A program made the translations under genes and the position numbers. Of a DNA stretch of 64,000 bases, positions 1 to 10,929 are shown piece after piece (positions within the stretch are counted from its first letter, which is position 1; each line of letters begins with the position of its first letter). Where the stretch lies: NCBI GenBank assembly GCA_941918925.1, contig OW799233.1:174306235-174370234 (forward strand). The letters run 5' to 3'. The notes beneath the pieces are model-generated. The model was not told where the DNA came from and searched no databases. It saw only the letters and a program-made list of their open reading frames with translations. Origin of the DNA: Phyto melanocephala (lineage: Eukaryota > Arthropoda > Insecta > Diptera > Rhinophoridae).

Positions 1-690
1 GATTTCAATTTAAAAAGCTTAATTTACATGATAATGTTATTAGTTTAATTTACAATATTTATTTAATTTACAGTAGTTTTATTTGTAGTAGTTTATATAC
101 ATTTAACTTTTCCTTTGGTTGACTGGTTAAACGAATATTATGTTAAAAACGCTATTTTCTAAAAATCTGAAATTATATAAACATGCTCCTTTACTTATTT
201 ACACCACATTTACTTCAATTATACAGAAATATCTGCACTGGCCAAAAGTTGTATTGAAAGGGTTAAGTGACTTACTTATTATGTGCAGCATACATTAAGG
301 CACATTTATTATTCCTGCATATTACTTAACATTACGTCTTTATTTATATGTAACGTCCTTCTAGTAATTTATCAAAATGCACTAGTGTATGCGTTGGAGA
401 ACTTTGTGAAATGTTACACATCACCACTATGTTACTACAAATAGTCGAACAACGCCATTAATATGATCAGTATTTCAGAAGAGCTTGTTAAGAGTGTATC
501 ATATTGAGTTTAATAATAAAGGTGTAAAACAACAAATAAAGTGTTGCATAAGAAAATTCGAGTGTGTTTAAATAAATAAAGTGCTCTTAATTTTTTAACG
601 AATTTTAAGTGTTATTATTTGCAAAACAAAAAGAATCCCCGGGTTTATTCAATAAAACAACGTTAATAAATAGTATTAACGTAATAATAT
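1..690 (+). repeat. LTR-like repeat, copy L1 (5' edge cut by window)
   Basis: This stretch matches 28214-28790 over most of its length. Shared blocks include 'TTATGTGCAGCATAC', 'TTATTATTCCTGCATAT' and 'CACCACTATGTTACTA'. Near the end both copies have a AATAAAG motif after 'GAGTGTGTTTAAA', as expected for an LTR polyadenylation signal. L1 carries about 100 bases near 150-260 that the other copy lacks. No retroviral-type coding sequence flanks it inside the window, so it is either a solo LTR or the right end of an element lying to the left. The LTR identity is inference; the repeat itself is directly visible. Confidence 0.5.
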
Positions 691-1127
691 ATTAAAGTGT
701 TAACATAAAAAGCAAAGCATTACTCTCAATAAAATAAATTTATCATTACACGAAAAGCTTTGACCCACAGCTTTGTAAGTTTTTGTGATTCCAAACTAAG
801 AAGAATATTTAAAAACAAAAAGCGACAAAGAAATAAAGAAACGGCAAATCTTTGCAAAAACGTTGAGTACAATAGAACACAAACAACTCACTCTCTCAAT
901 AAATAATTACAATTATGGCAGTTTAATAACTATACAGTTTTAATGTTCAGTTTTGACGTTCTCTTTTATCTTGCTTCTGGTTAAGATTTATTTTGTTGCA
1001 ATGTTGTTCAATTTCAGTTTTTTTTTTATCGTAAAGAAGAACATATATTTTTGCAAGTACATACATATGTATGTATTTTACAATGAGAGACTATCACATA
1101 CACATTATTTAAAATTTAATGGGATTG
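691..1127. other. AT-rich sequence, nothing recognised
   Basis: No coding frame, terminal repeat or RNA gene was recognised between the LTR-like copy and the hAT MITE. Confidence 0.4.
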
Positions 1128-1135
1128 CTTGTAAG

Positions 1136-1688
1136 CAGCGTTGCCGTTTTAGGTTATTTATAACCAAAATTGGTTATTTTTTTTGCCAATGTGTAGATGT
1201 GTATTTTTTTCCTATTTGGTTACCTTTTTAAAGCCCAAAATTCAGTAGTTTTTAATATGTTTCATTTATAAATCATGTTCTTCTTCTATATGTACGTTTA
1301 ACATTGCAATGTTCTCATTTAGGTGACAATGTTTAGACAACATTGTTAGCACTTGAAACCCTATTTCTTTTAGCAAATGATCAACTCTGGAGTACGAAAA
1401 AATACATGACTGTTTTAAAAAACAAGTATAAGTACAAATACTTTTATATTGCATTAAAATTTAAAATAAATTAAAATTTTATTTTAAATAAAAGCTTTTT
1501 ATTTATTTATCGTTATTTGTAATAAAATGACCTTTAAATTTTTTTATGTTACTTGATACGTAAGACTTGAATTTTTGGTTTATTTTTAAAATAAATCAAT
1601 AATATTTTAATTTTGGTTACTTTTTTTTTATTTGGTTACTTTTTGAAGTAATTTTGGTTGTAATTTTTTTTTGGTCGTGGCAACACTG
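1136..1688. mobile_element. hAT-type MITE with 8-bp target-site duplication
   Basis: The left end reads CAGCGTTGCC and the right end, reverse-complemented, reads CAGTGTTGCC. Both are flanked by the same 8 bases, CTTGTAAG (1128-1135 and 1689-1696). An 8-bp duplication with CA-starting inverted ends is the hAT signature. The interior is AT-rich, carries repeated 'TTGGTTAC' motifs near both ends, and has no recognisable transposase, so the element is non-autonomous. Confidence 0.8.
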
Positions 1689-1754
1689 CTTGTAAGCAAT
1701 TTTGGTTATGTTTGTGCAGCTCTTTAATGAATTTCATAATATTATAATCTCAAA

Positions 1755-2280
1755 AAGTAGGTTAGGTTAGGTTGAAAAGGAGGGGTATAAAAGCCCAAAC
1801 CCATGACAGGTATACACGTATGCCCAGTTGGCATGTTGTGCGCCCCATGTGGAAAACGGAATTCCCAAACAAAAAACCATAAACATAATTTCCCATAAAT
1901 AACGGACTAGTCCAAGAAACCAGTCCCCTCAATGTAACGCCTTATGGATCTCCAGTTCGAGTTCCCCAGGTATTCCAAGTTCGGCATAGTATCCACTGTA
2001 AAATTTTCGCGCCTAATATGCCCAAACGCAGGACAATGACAGAGGTAGTGTACCAGAGTCTCATCCTCTTCCTCGCAAGCTCTACATGTCGTCTCCTCAG
2101 ATAATCTCATGCGAGCTAGATGAGTTCTCAACTCCGTATGACCTGTAACTACACCGGTTAATTTCCTAAGTGTAGGTCTACTTAGTCTCAGAATCTCCTT
2201 TGACTTCCCAAGATTTGGGTCACCCCAGAGTGTTCTTGTCACCTTACCGACATCAGTGCTTTGCCATTTTCTGACATGTA
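1755..2280 (-). mobile_element. 5'-truncated LINE, 3' tail fragment
   Basis: The 3' end of a non-LTR retrotransposon on the minus strand. It covers the last part of ORF2 plus a 3' UTR that ends in the repeated 'GTTAGGTTAGGTT' block at 1758-1772. The same tail recurs at 22536-22630. Confidence 0.65.
1907..2242 (-). pseudogene. LINE ORF2 C-terminal fragment (post-RNase H Cys/His region)
   Basis: The frame encodes about 110 residues resembling the region after RNase H in I/R1-like LINEs. Visible features are a 'LTGVVTGH' segment, a Cys-x2-Cys followed by 'ETLVHYLCHCPAF' (the Cys/His cluster), and a terminal 'IRRYIEGTGF' motif. The reverse transcriptase and endonuclease are absent, so this is a dead 5'-truncated copy. 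The clade within the RNase H-bearing LINEs is not resolved. Confidence 0.65.
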
Positions 2281-3119
2281 TCTCAAAAAGTAATATATAA
2301 TTTTAATGCTATAAACACATCGATGACAGCAGGCTATCGACTACACTTGGTCAAAAATCTTAATGATTATTTTCACGACAAGAATGATAAAACAAAGATT
2401 AAGACTTCCTGCTAACAAAACTGAAATTTTCTGCACATGTCTTGCGAATGACGTCACTTAAGCTGTGTTTCTATTGGCTCATATTTTCAAACTGCATGTG
2501 ATTTAAATGACAGGGTAATGACTGATATTGCAAGATATTTAAAAAAAAAAAAAATTAAAAATTTCACATATAAAACGAACATGAGTTTCCATCTGTTCGC
2601 ATTCAAACTTCATGCAACCTGTGTTCCTATTGGCTAAAATTTTTTTTTGAACGATTGCAATTTTAATTACAGTGTTTCCAGTTCTTACACAATACAAACC
2701 GAATACTAAGAATTTTTTATGTTTTCTTAACCAAACACAAACATTATTTTGCACAAATTTTATTTTTTCACTTATGAAGCGCTTTGGTGTTTATAAATTT
2801 TAAGTAAATAAAAGATATGATTTTGAATTAAATTTATTTGATTTGTTTTTTTAAAAATTTCTTCTGCAACCAACAATTAAATCATAACTAAAATTATGAA
2901 AAGATAAGCTCGTTTTCAATGAACTAAACTAAAAAAACAACGACTAACCATGCATTCAACATCAATGCAACATTTAAATTCGGGTAAAAAATATTTAAAC
3001 TTAACTAAAAAAAGAATTCAACGTTATAGCAGAAAAGGAAAAAATATCAATCACATATGGCAAAAGAAAATGGTGAATTTAATCCAAAACCTTAAGTGAA
3101 ATATTAAAGGTAAGTTTAT
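2281..3119. other. Intergenic, weak internal duplication
   Basis: No gene was seen. Two diverged copies of a short segment ('TTCTATTGGCT' near 2470, 'TTCCTATTGGCT' near 2627) suggest an old local duplication. Confidence 0.3.
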
Positions 3120-3212
3120 CAGTTAAAGTGTAGTTATAAGAACAAAAGACGCTAATTATCTGATCGATAAAATCCTAACTTTAACCACCGGAAAGTTATA
3201 ACAATGGTCCGA
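3120..3212. mobile_element. Right-end relic of the GGGCCATTATTAC MITE
   Basis: This segment matches the right end of the complete MITE at 46755-46976, including 'AAAATCCT' and 'AAGTTATAA' and a degraded 'AATGGTCC' terminus. No left end was found, so it is a truncated relic. Confidence 0.4.
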
Positions 3213-3653
3213 AATATTTTACCCTGCGTACGTACGTCTTATAATAAATTAAAGAAGTCGTATGTCGAACGTAAAATTTAAAATTAAGGTTACTTTTTTA
3301 ATTTGATTAATTCTATTTTAAAAATTTATATTTTTAAAGTTTTAAGCAATAAAGTTATTTCAAAGGAAATTAAAAATTAAATTGTGTATCGGCTACAGCA
3401 GGGTATAAGTTATCGCTGAACCCGCTATCAGCTTATTAAAAGGTCACTGTCATCTTCATTATTATTTAATAGCTGAGTACACAGCAACGATTTCAGCCAA
3501 CGCCAGTTCTAGTCATGTAGCTCTGTAGTCTGCTGTCGTCTATGTGTTTATACCATAAATTTAAAATATTTGATTAAAATAGTATGCATTCTTCGAGAGA
3601 TGTATGAATATGGAAAATTATTTTTTCAATCGAAAATTCGACTTACACCTATA

Positions 3654-3770
3654 ACTGCCGTATTCATAAAAAATATTTTAGGTTTATTAAGGCTTATTTG
3701 ACAAATGTTGTAGAGAAATTTGTCAATAAGCCTTCAATAAACCAAAAATATTTTTTATAAATACGGCAGT
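3654..3770. repeat. Long near-perfect palindrome (hairpin MITE)
   Basis: Two arms of about 54 bases (3654-3707 and 3717-3770) are reverse complements apart from a few mismatches, separated by a 9-base loop. The outer ends read ACTGCCGTATT on one side and its complement on the other. The structure would fold into one long hairpin. No coding sequence is present. It could be a palindromic MITE or a snap-back insertion; the palindrome itself is directly visible. Confidence 0.75.
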
Positions 3771-5332
3771 AAATTTTTAATTCGTTGCAGAAGCTTTAAG
3801 GTTTGACTTTAAATACCAAAGATACATACATATATTATAATAAAAAATGCAAAAAAGTGGGCAATACGTTCGGCAAGAGCCAGAGTTAAAAAAATTTAGG
3901 AATTCCTTTCTAGAAAAATTTAAATTATTTTTCTCCAGCATTAATTTTAAGATCTTAGGGTTGCAAATAAAGTTGGTAAGAACTGAAATCTACTAGAACA
4001 GGGTACTCGACATCCAAGCACTACAACTTAAGTTCCATTTGTAAATGCCAAAGACATAAGAAAATGCTTTGCCGTGTAAAAAAACAATTTTATTCTGAGA
4101 TGTACGAGGCACTTTTTTGTTGCAGTGTGCAGTAGGCCATAAAATCGCTTTAAGGTTGAAAATTTAATAACGTTTTTCTTTTTATATATTTTTTAATTCA
4201 ATTTATATAAATAATATCTGAAGAATAAATAATGGAGTGATCCACCACTGAACTGCTGCAGGAAAGAGAATCAAATAATATTTTTTTATTTAAATTAGGA
4301 ATCAATTATTTTAACGTAAAGAGCATATTGTCGACATTTTAGAGCCAGAATTTTGCCTTCTTAAGCAATTATTCGTCGCTTAGATTATCGTCAACAGCAA
4401 CATGGTAACGAAAGAGATTTTCCTCGAACCGTTAGACCATGCTTAATTCGCACTTCGGAAGATATTCAACTTCTAAAGCACAGTTTTAAAGAAACACAAG
4501 AATTATCCACTCAGCTACGAAGGCTCGTACGTTATATGGCGTATTTAAAAAAAAATATTTACTGTTATGAAGCCACTGCCCACTGTGTGGTGTGGGCGGC
4601 CAAAAATGAAATTAATATTTTTTAGAATTTGATTGATACAGTTTTATTATATAGATTTCAAATAACAATAATCAAAAATAAGTTTTAAAATATGTTAATA
4701 TAAACAAAAGTTAAAGCTAATAAAATTTGAATGTTTTAGGTGAATGTGCAGCATGCAAAGAAAAATGTAAAATAGTGCGAATATGCTAAAGGGTTAACAT
4801 AATATAAATTGTCGATAAAGCTGGCAATATTTTCATTTATATTATAGTGTGATATTACTAAAATATGATAACAAAAAAAAAAAAGTAATAATTCTTTACA
4901 ACTTGCAAGTTAATCTGGCAATTAAAAAAAAAAACTATCAACAACTACTTTTTTTTATAATTTAGTATAATATTAACACAAGTATGTTTATTATAAAAAG
5001 TATGTGACATTTGCGAAACGTTGCGAAAATACGACTTTTTTCATTTTTTCAGTGTCATCAAAGGTACAAATTAGAGATTTTTTCAATATTTAGCTCAATC
5101 ATACTTCTTACAGAGCAGCCCATATGGAAATAATTAATTTTTTTGAAAATAAATTTAAGACTAAAGTTGAAAAAAGAAACAAATAAAAGACTTAATTTTA
5201 TTTTAGCAAACATAAAACGTAAACGGGTAAAGTGCTCCAGAAAGAAGAGGAGCTGTTTGAAAAAAAAAAAAACAGTTCGTGGCTTAATTAATTTTTCAAT
5301 ATCAAAGAAGAACACATATACAATGTACATAA
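3771..5332. other. AT-rich intergenic stretch
   Basis: Apart from a possible coding relic at 4380-4545, nothing recognisable was found. Frames near 5058-5346 on both strands are low-complexity Lys/Phe-rich shadows. Confidence 0.35.
4380..4545 (+). pseudogene. Possible transposase N-terminal relic
   Basis: One frame runs about 55 codons with an ordinary amino-acid mix ('SEDIQLLKHSFKETQELS') in sequence where neighbouring frames are low-complexity. The Arg/Pro-rich start followed by a helical stretch recalls the spacer before a Tc1-like DNA-binding region, but no diagnostic motif is present. Treat as a tentative mobile-element fragment. Confidence 0.2.
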
Positions 5333-6624
5333 ATCGGGTTTTTTAATAAGAACGCTACAAAAGTTTTTTTTTTATTAAAACAAAAACGGTTTTGGAAATC
5401 AATGAAATTCTTTATTCCTGTGAAAGTACGTTCGATGCCATTATGTATGGAATTCGATTTCTTTTGCATGGCCACCACGGGCACGCTTGCAGAAGTCCAG
5501 ACGCTGAACCCAAATTTCGACGGTTTGCAAGCATAAATCGGGCGATACTACTGCAATTTCACGTTCGATATTCGCAAGAAGTTCATCAATTGTCGCTGGC
5601 TTGTTGGCATAAACCATAGACTTGACGTAGCCCCGCAGGAAATAGTCTAACGGCGTCAAATCGCACTACCGAGGTGGCCAATCGGCTGGACCATTTCGTG
5701 AAATAACACGTTCTCCAAACTTGGTTTCCAATAAATTGATTGTGACATTCGCTGTGTGGCTTGTGGCGCCGTCCTGTTGGAACCACACGTCCTCCAAGTC
5801 CATATCATCCAATTGGGGCCAAAAATATTCTGTTACATTGAACGGTAGCGATTCCCATTCACAGTAACGTGCCGGTCTTCATTATCACGGAAGAAGTACG
5901 GCCCAATGATGCCACCGGCCCATAAGCCGCACCAAACCGCAATTTTTCCGAATGCAAGGAGTACGTGTGGATTGGTGTCTAACCAATAACGGATATTTTG
6001 ATTATTGACGATACCATTCAGCCAGAAATTAACCTCATAGCTGAAGATGATTTTTCGATGAAAATCCGAATCATTTTCAAGTTGTTTCTCAGCTAAATTC
6101 ACGAACATACGACGCTTCTGGTGGTCAAGCGGCTTTAGTTCTTGCATCTTATTGATCTTGTTAGGATGTAGGCCAAGATCTTTTCGCAAAATTCGCCACA
6201 ACGACGTCACAGAGATGCCCAACGCTTGAGAACGACGTGTGACAGACACGTTTGGACTTTCTTCAACTGAAGCCTCAGCGGCAGCAATATTCTCGATACT
6301 ACGAGCACTTCTTTATCTCACTGGCATGGGAACATTTTGTACTGTGCCTGTGGATTCAAATTTTTCCACTAGAAGCTCAATTGTTGATCTGGTAGGACGA
6401 TTATGATGAACATAAATTGGACATGGAGCTCTTAACGTTGAGGCCACTGACTCAGAATTTCGGTAGTAAATTTTAATAATTTCGACTCGTTGTTGGCTCG
6501 TATATCTTTCCATCATGAAACAGCAAACCTTACTGAAGAGGAATGTCAAAAGAGCGGCAAAAATATGGCGTCGTTTGCTGTCCCAATCGGTCTACTTTTG
6601 TAGCGTGCCGGTTGAAAAACCCTT
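5333..6624 (-). mobile_element. Mariner-like element with about 29-bp TIRs
   Basis: The ends are inverted copies: GGGTTTTT at 5336 and its complement at 6620, with an inner exact block ACGCTACAAAAGT (5351) matching its complement at 6594. TA dinucleotides lie just outside both ends. The interior is a degraded mariner transposase on the minus strand. Total length, about 1.29 kb, is normal for a mariner, so the element looks full-length but inactive. Confidence 0.75.
5430..6549 (-). pseudogene. Degraded mariner transposase
   Basis: Read on the minus strand, the protein starts near 6509 with 'MERYTSQQRVEIIKIYY', an HTH-type N-terminus. It continues with 'SVTRRSQALGISVTSLWRI' (second HTH), 'AGGIIGPYFFRD' and 'VTVNGNRYRSM', and ends with 'TPLDYFLRGYVKSMVYANK', the usual mariner C-terminal catalytic block. 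It is split over several frames (6549-6313, 6249-5833, 5786-5586, 5659-5441), so frameshifts are present. The first catalytic aspartate (family motif FSDE) is replaced by tyrosine ('IIFSYEVNF'), so it could not work even if the frames were joined. Confidence 0.8.
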
Positions 6625-6652
6625 TATAATCAAATATTTATTTTCAACAATA

Positions 6653-7523
6653 TAAGGGATGTCTCGAAATACTTTTTTACATTTTAAAATGTCTCCCAAA
6701 TTTAGTTTTTTTTTCAAACAAAAAATAAATTTTTCTGGCGCTATGGAGAAAAATTTCTAAACTTTATTATGCAAAAAACCAAAGTTTCAAATTTTATTTT
6801 CTTCTGCAAAATTTCGCACTTTTTTCTTAACGCTTTGCAATAAACGTTGGACACACGTTTTACCGAAGTGTTTGATAGCTTTTTTCCAAATAAATCAAAA
6901 TTTGTTTACATTTGCAGAAGCTTTGAACTTTGTTCTTAGATACTGCTTAATTATAGCCTAATAGCGTTCAATAGGCCTTAGCTCTGGATAATTAGGTGGA
7001 TTCATGTTTTTCGGTACAAAATTTATTTTGTTGGCCCCATACCACTTAAGGACATCTTTGCTGCAATACAGCCTTTTTCAGGCACTCATTAATATAAAAT
7101 TGGCTGTTCGTTGTACGATTCACAATGATTGCCTTTGAAGTTTTCCCACATGTACATATTGCTTGCTATATCATATATTTTTTGGCGAATTTTGAAGCCT
7201 TTTTATACTTAAATTTATCGGAAACATTAGCTCTTTTATTAGAAACATAAAAAGGATTCCTAAAACCACGAGGCCCTCCACCTTTCTTGTGCTTAATAAA
7301 CAAGTCTTTTTTGAATTTAAAAATAACGTTACGGGCAGTCTATCTGGACACTTTTGCCCGTAGCGCAACTTCAGCGTAAGAAAGTTGTTGAATAAACTTA
7401 TTAACAAAGTATTGTTGACACTTATAACTATCACAGAGTGGAACAAAAAAATTTATAAATTAATAATTGTGGGCGTAGTGCCCTGTAAAAAATGTAAAAA
7501 AGAATTTCGAGACACCCCTTATA
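6653..7523 (-). mobile_element. Tc1-like element with TIRs at TA sites
   Basis: Left end (6655) and reverse-complemented right end (7520) share 'TGTCTCGAAAT' followed by 'CTTTTTTACATTTT', an inverted repeat of roughly 35 bases, flanked by TA. It lies only about 30 bases from the mariner at 5333-6624. The family is Tc1-like by its relic transposase. Confidence 0.7.
6790..7446 (-). pseudogene. Degraded Tc1-like transposase
   Basis: On the minus strand around 7060-6900 the sequence reads 'WYGANKINFVPKNMN', 'PPNYPELRPIERY' and 'AIIKQYLRTKFKA', the typical C-terminal catalytic block of insect Tc1-like elements ('NxPELRPIExYW'). The upstream HTH region near 7446-7170 is broken by stops and frameshifts. 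No intact frame remains. Confidence 0.65.
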
Positions 7524-7624
7524 TGCAAATTCGTTTTTCATTTGGCAGCTGCCCATCCTGCCAGAGACACAATGGCATTTTTAGGTTAAATTTTTGTGGA
7601 GCGAATAATTTTCAGAAATTTCGA

Positions 7625-7880
7625 AATTAATTGGTCAGCACGTTCGCCAGATTTGTCAGCACTCGACTGTATTATTTAAGGTTATTTGAGGGACTAAGTG
7701 TATGTAAAAAAGGCTTAAACAATTCTTGAATTCAAGGACAACATTGTTGCAGAAATTTGAGCACCACAGCTACAAATTTTGAAAGATGTTATGAAAAATA
7801 GTCTAAAACTAACCCATCATGGCAAGGCTAATTACGAAGCTCATTTAACATACATTATTTTCAAAATTTAGTAAAAAACA
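7625..7880 (+). pseudogene. Mariner transposase C-terminal relic
   Basis: Plus-strand sequence reads 'WSARSPDLSALDCI', then 'GYLRD', 'VYVKK', 'LEFKDNIVAEI' and ends near 'HLTYIIFKI'. This is the C-terminal third of a mariner-type transposase with stops and frameshifts. No TIRs were found. Its sequence differs from the adjacent mariner at 5333-6624, so it is a separate insertion. Confidence 0.55.
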
Positions 7881-8148
7881 TTTCAATTTTGTATATTTTA
7901 AAATCTGGAAAAGAATAAAAAAATATATAAACAAAGAAGTTATTACATTTCTAAAGTCTGTGATGACTCTTGGTCAATTCTGTAGAGCAAAAATAATTTT
8001 GCGGTTTAAAAAATAAAAAAAAAAAATTGTTTAGCACGTAAAAAGACATACAAGAACAGTTTTCGATATAAAAAAATGACGTGTTGCTGAAGTATCTACA
8101 TAATTCCATATATACTAATATTAATATTGTGACAAAGATCATTTACTA

Positions 8149-8165
8149 CACACACACACACACAC
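8149..8165. repeat. (AC)n microsatellite
   Basis: About eight AC units in tandem. Confidence 0.8.
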
Positions 8166-8320
8166 TCGTATGTATGTAAATACATAATAGGGATATTCGG
8201 TAAATCTAGATACTATATCACTTAAAACATAACATTTACTTTTTAATTTTGATATAAATTTATGGGTTTTCGTACATTTTTGTCATCATTTATAAAGCTT
8301 CATAATACAATCGACTGTAC

Positions 8321-8500
8321 CATGGTACAATCATCAGGTAGCCTCAGTTCTGCAACAACAAAATCCTAAATGTATTTTGTTGCTGGAAAACGACGACTTA
8401 AATGTCAAAAAGCAAAATGTGACATCTTAGTGAAACCTTAAGGTAGAGAAAAAAATAATCAGCTGTTTTAGTGAGGCTACCTGATAATTGTTGTACCATG
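8321..8500. mobile_element. 180-bp MITE with 8-bp duplication
   Basis: Left end CATGGTACAA, then 'TCATCAGGTAGCCTCA'. The reverse-complemented right end reads CATGGTACAA then 'TATCAGGTAGCCTCA'. Flanks GACTGTAC and GAGTGTAC agree at 7 of 8 bases. An 8-bp duplication with CA-starting ends fits P or hAT superfamilies. There is no coding content. Confidence 0.7.
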
Positions 8501-8740
8501 GAGTGTACTAGGAGATTTGTTCGTTTGATACAGTTACCAAATGTTAACAATTTAAAGGTCGCTTCAAATACTATTTTAAATGAATATCCCTAACTAACAC
8601 TGCTGTGCAATATTATAGCCGCACATAAATTTTAAGTTTTTCTTATATTAACACAAGTATTAGAAAACTTATATTTATACCATCTGAAATTAAAGAAATG
8701 AAAATCTTTATTTACTTGCCTTTTTTTTTAAATCAGTTAT

Positions 8741-8910
8741 TTATAATCTATTGTTTGAAATGAGCTCAACGATTCGATTTGTCATAGTTTTAATACGTTT
8801 TAAACATATTTCTGTAGCGATTGTTTCCCAAGCATCAATAACGCTGTCTTTGATCTCCATAGTCGTGTCATATTGCTTATTTCTAAAACAGATTTTGCGC
8901 ACCTCATATA
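8741..8910 (-). pseudogene. Tc1-like transposase C-terminal fragment
   Basis: The minus-strand frame includes 'VYEVRKICF', 'MEIKDSVIDAWETIA' and 'LKRIKTMTNRIVELI', matching the last 60 residues of Tc1-type transposases, where the motif runs R-K-V-Y ... W-x-x-I ... S-M-x-N-R. The upstream part is cut off where repeat family D begins at 8911. Confidence 0.6.
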
Positions 8911-9180
8911 CACGCAAAGACAAACCATGGTGAAGACATGATCACGACAGTCATATTATAGTTTCTATAACAGTATTTAGTTAGAGAAAACAAGTAATAG
9001 GTGTTTTTAGTTTGTTTTATCAAATATATATTTGGTCCTTTAAAAATTGTTGTAAATCATACTATGATAACAAAAATAGCATGATATCTTCACAAGCATT
9101 ATGTTACAAAGCATTTAAAATAATCTTTAAATGCAAGTTGGAACAACAGTATGTTGACAAAGCAATCAAGCTATGATTAC
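8911..9180 (+). repeat. Repeat family D, left-end copy
   Basis: Starts CACGCAAAGACAAACCATGG and continues 'ACATGATCACGACAGTCAT', matching 53715-53830 and, reversed, 14700-14876. The right end was not found here. Confidence 0.55.
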
Positions 9181-10148
9181 TTAATAATGAATTTAATATT
9201 TAATTTAATTAAAAAAAAAATACTTTTTATTTTAATGTTGTTGCTGTTGCATCTCTTTGTGTCATTAAATTTACTTCACTTGTTAAATTATGACTTTTTC
9301 TTTCCTACAAAAAAAAAAAAAAAAATCTATCTGCCATTTTTCTGAGCTTGCTTCTTAAAATATTTTGTATATATTCTGGTGATTATTATCTGTATTAAAA
9401 TTTGCTACCAACTTACAGGTCCTTTGTAGGTTAATTGCAGTAGCTACAAATATTGTATTGTATTGAAAATAAAAAACTAACATTGTACGACTTTAACATA
9501 TTTAAGGATTAATCTCCGCGCAGTTTCCCAAAAACTAATACCGTTCAACTGAAAGCAATAATTTTGTATAGATAATAACCAAATGAAGCGTTAGCCAAGT
9601 ACAACATATGACTTTCTATGCTGCGGCTATAATAATACAACTCCTTGAAATCAAATTAGTTATTATAACGGTGAGAAACAAATGGAAATATAAAGATTTT
9701 TGTTGCTCTAGTTCTTAATTTTTAATGGTCGTTTAGATGGTATAAATAGCTAGATATTAAAAAAAAAATTGTGTTTCTACTAGAAATGCTTAAAATTGAG
9801 GTGAGGCTATAATATTGCACCGCAGTGTATTTATACAAGTGTTTTATTTTTCCCATTTTATTAAAAAGAGCTATTTCCTATTAACAATGATTGTTTTCTC
9901 CCTTTTTTAATTTTTTTAAAATAATTTCAAATATTTTTTAGATCTGTTTACTTAGACCTGTATTGTTTAGCATAGCTGCTGTAGAACATTATTTGTTAGA
10001 TAAATATTGAGATAATTTATTTTTAAATATGTACATGTTAGCATGTATGTATTAAGTTAGTAACACCTTACTTTGCCTTATTTTAAACTGGTTAAATTTT
10101 ATTAAACTGCAACGTAAAAGAATTTTTGTTTTGAAAGTCACTATTTAT
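9181..10148. other. AT-rich, nothing recognised
   Basis: Only homopolymer runs and random short frames were seen. Confidence 0.4.
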
Positions 10149-10927
10149 TATACCCTTCACACAGTGAAAAAGGGTATATATAGGTTTGTCATTCCGTGTG
10201 AAATTTCTACAATTTTCATTTCCGACCCCATAAAGTATATATTTTCTGAAAGCTTATGAATAGAGGAGTCGATTAAGCCCTGACCGTCTGTCCGTCTGTC
10301 CGTCTGACCGTCTGTCCGTGTGTATGTTGAAATCAACTTTTTGAAGCCCCCCGACATAGGTTGGACCCGGGTAAGGTATTAAAATATCAGAAATATTCGG
10401 GAGTAGATCGGTATTGAAAATCAGAAACATCTGTACATAAACAACTGAGATATGAGCAAAAACCCACGACCACCTCGATTTTCTTTTCATAAAAACAACA
10501 TTACAACAACAACATACATACATACAAACGTGTATACTGGTTAGAGAAAACGTGGTATCGAATCCCAGCTGAGGCAAAAAAATTTTTTTTTTAATTTTTT
10601 TAAAATTTTTTTTTTAAATTTTTTTTTTATTTTTTTTTTATTTTTTATTTAATATATTATATATATTTTTATTATTATTTTTTTTTATTTTTTTTTTTTA
10701 ATTTTTTTTTTATTTTTTTTTTGTTTTATATATATTATGTATGTATATAATAATTTTTTTTTTTAATTTTTTTTTTAAATTTTTTTTTTTTAAATTTTTT
10801 TTTTATTTTTTATTTTTTTTTTGTTTTTTTTAACATACATACGTGAATTTACTGTTATTGCATGACTACACGTTTTGAAGGGTATATAAGATTCGGCACG
10901 GCCGAATATAGCGCTCTTACTTGTTTT
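10149..10927 (+). mobile_element. Mini-me/DINE-1-like element, family B copy B1
   Basis: Begins TATACCCTTCACACAGTG and ends with a hairpin (ATTCGGC/GCCGAAT) followed by 'GCGCTCTTACTTGTTTTT'. Inside are the block 'CGACCCCATAAAGTATAT', a (GTCY)n run near 10284-10320 and a long T-rich tract (10578-10835). The (TA)n plus (GTCY)n pair and the terminal hairpin are typical of dipteran mini-me/DINE-1 (Helentron-type) elements. It is nearly identical to B2 at 36068-36838. No protein is encoded. Confidence 0.65.
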
Positions 10928-10929
10928 TA

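Noticed and set aside
1755..1775. GGTTAGGTTAGG, resembling the insect telomere repeat TTAGG.
   Set aside because: Only two or three units, present identically in the LINE tail at 22536; flies lack TTAGG telomeres.
5058..5346. Overlapping 90- and 67-codon frames on opposite strands.
   Set aside because: Lys/Asn and Phe/Leu-rich low-complexity translations of AT-rich DNA.
10254..10577. 107-codon minus-strand frame, also at 36192-36488.
   Set aside because: It lies wholly inside the B elements and its sequence is a readout of the GTCY run and flanking repeat; no domain is seen.
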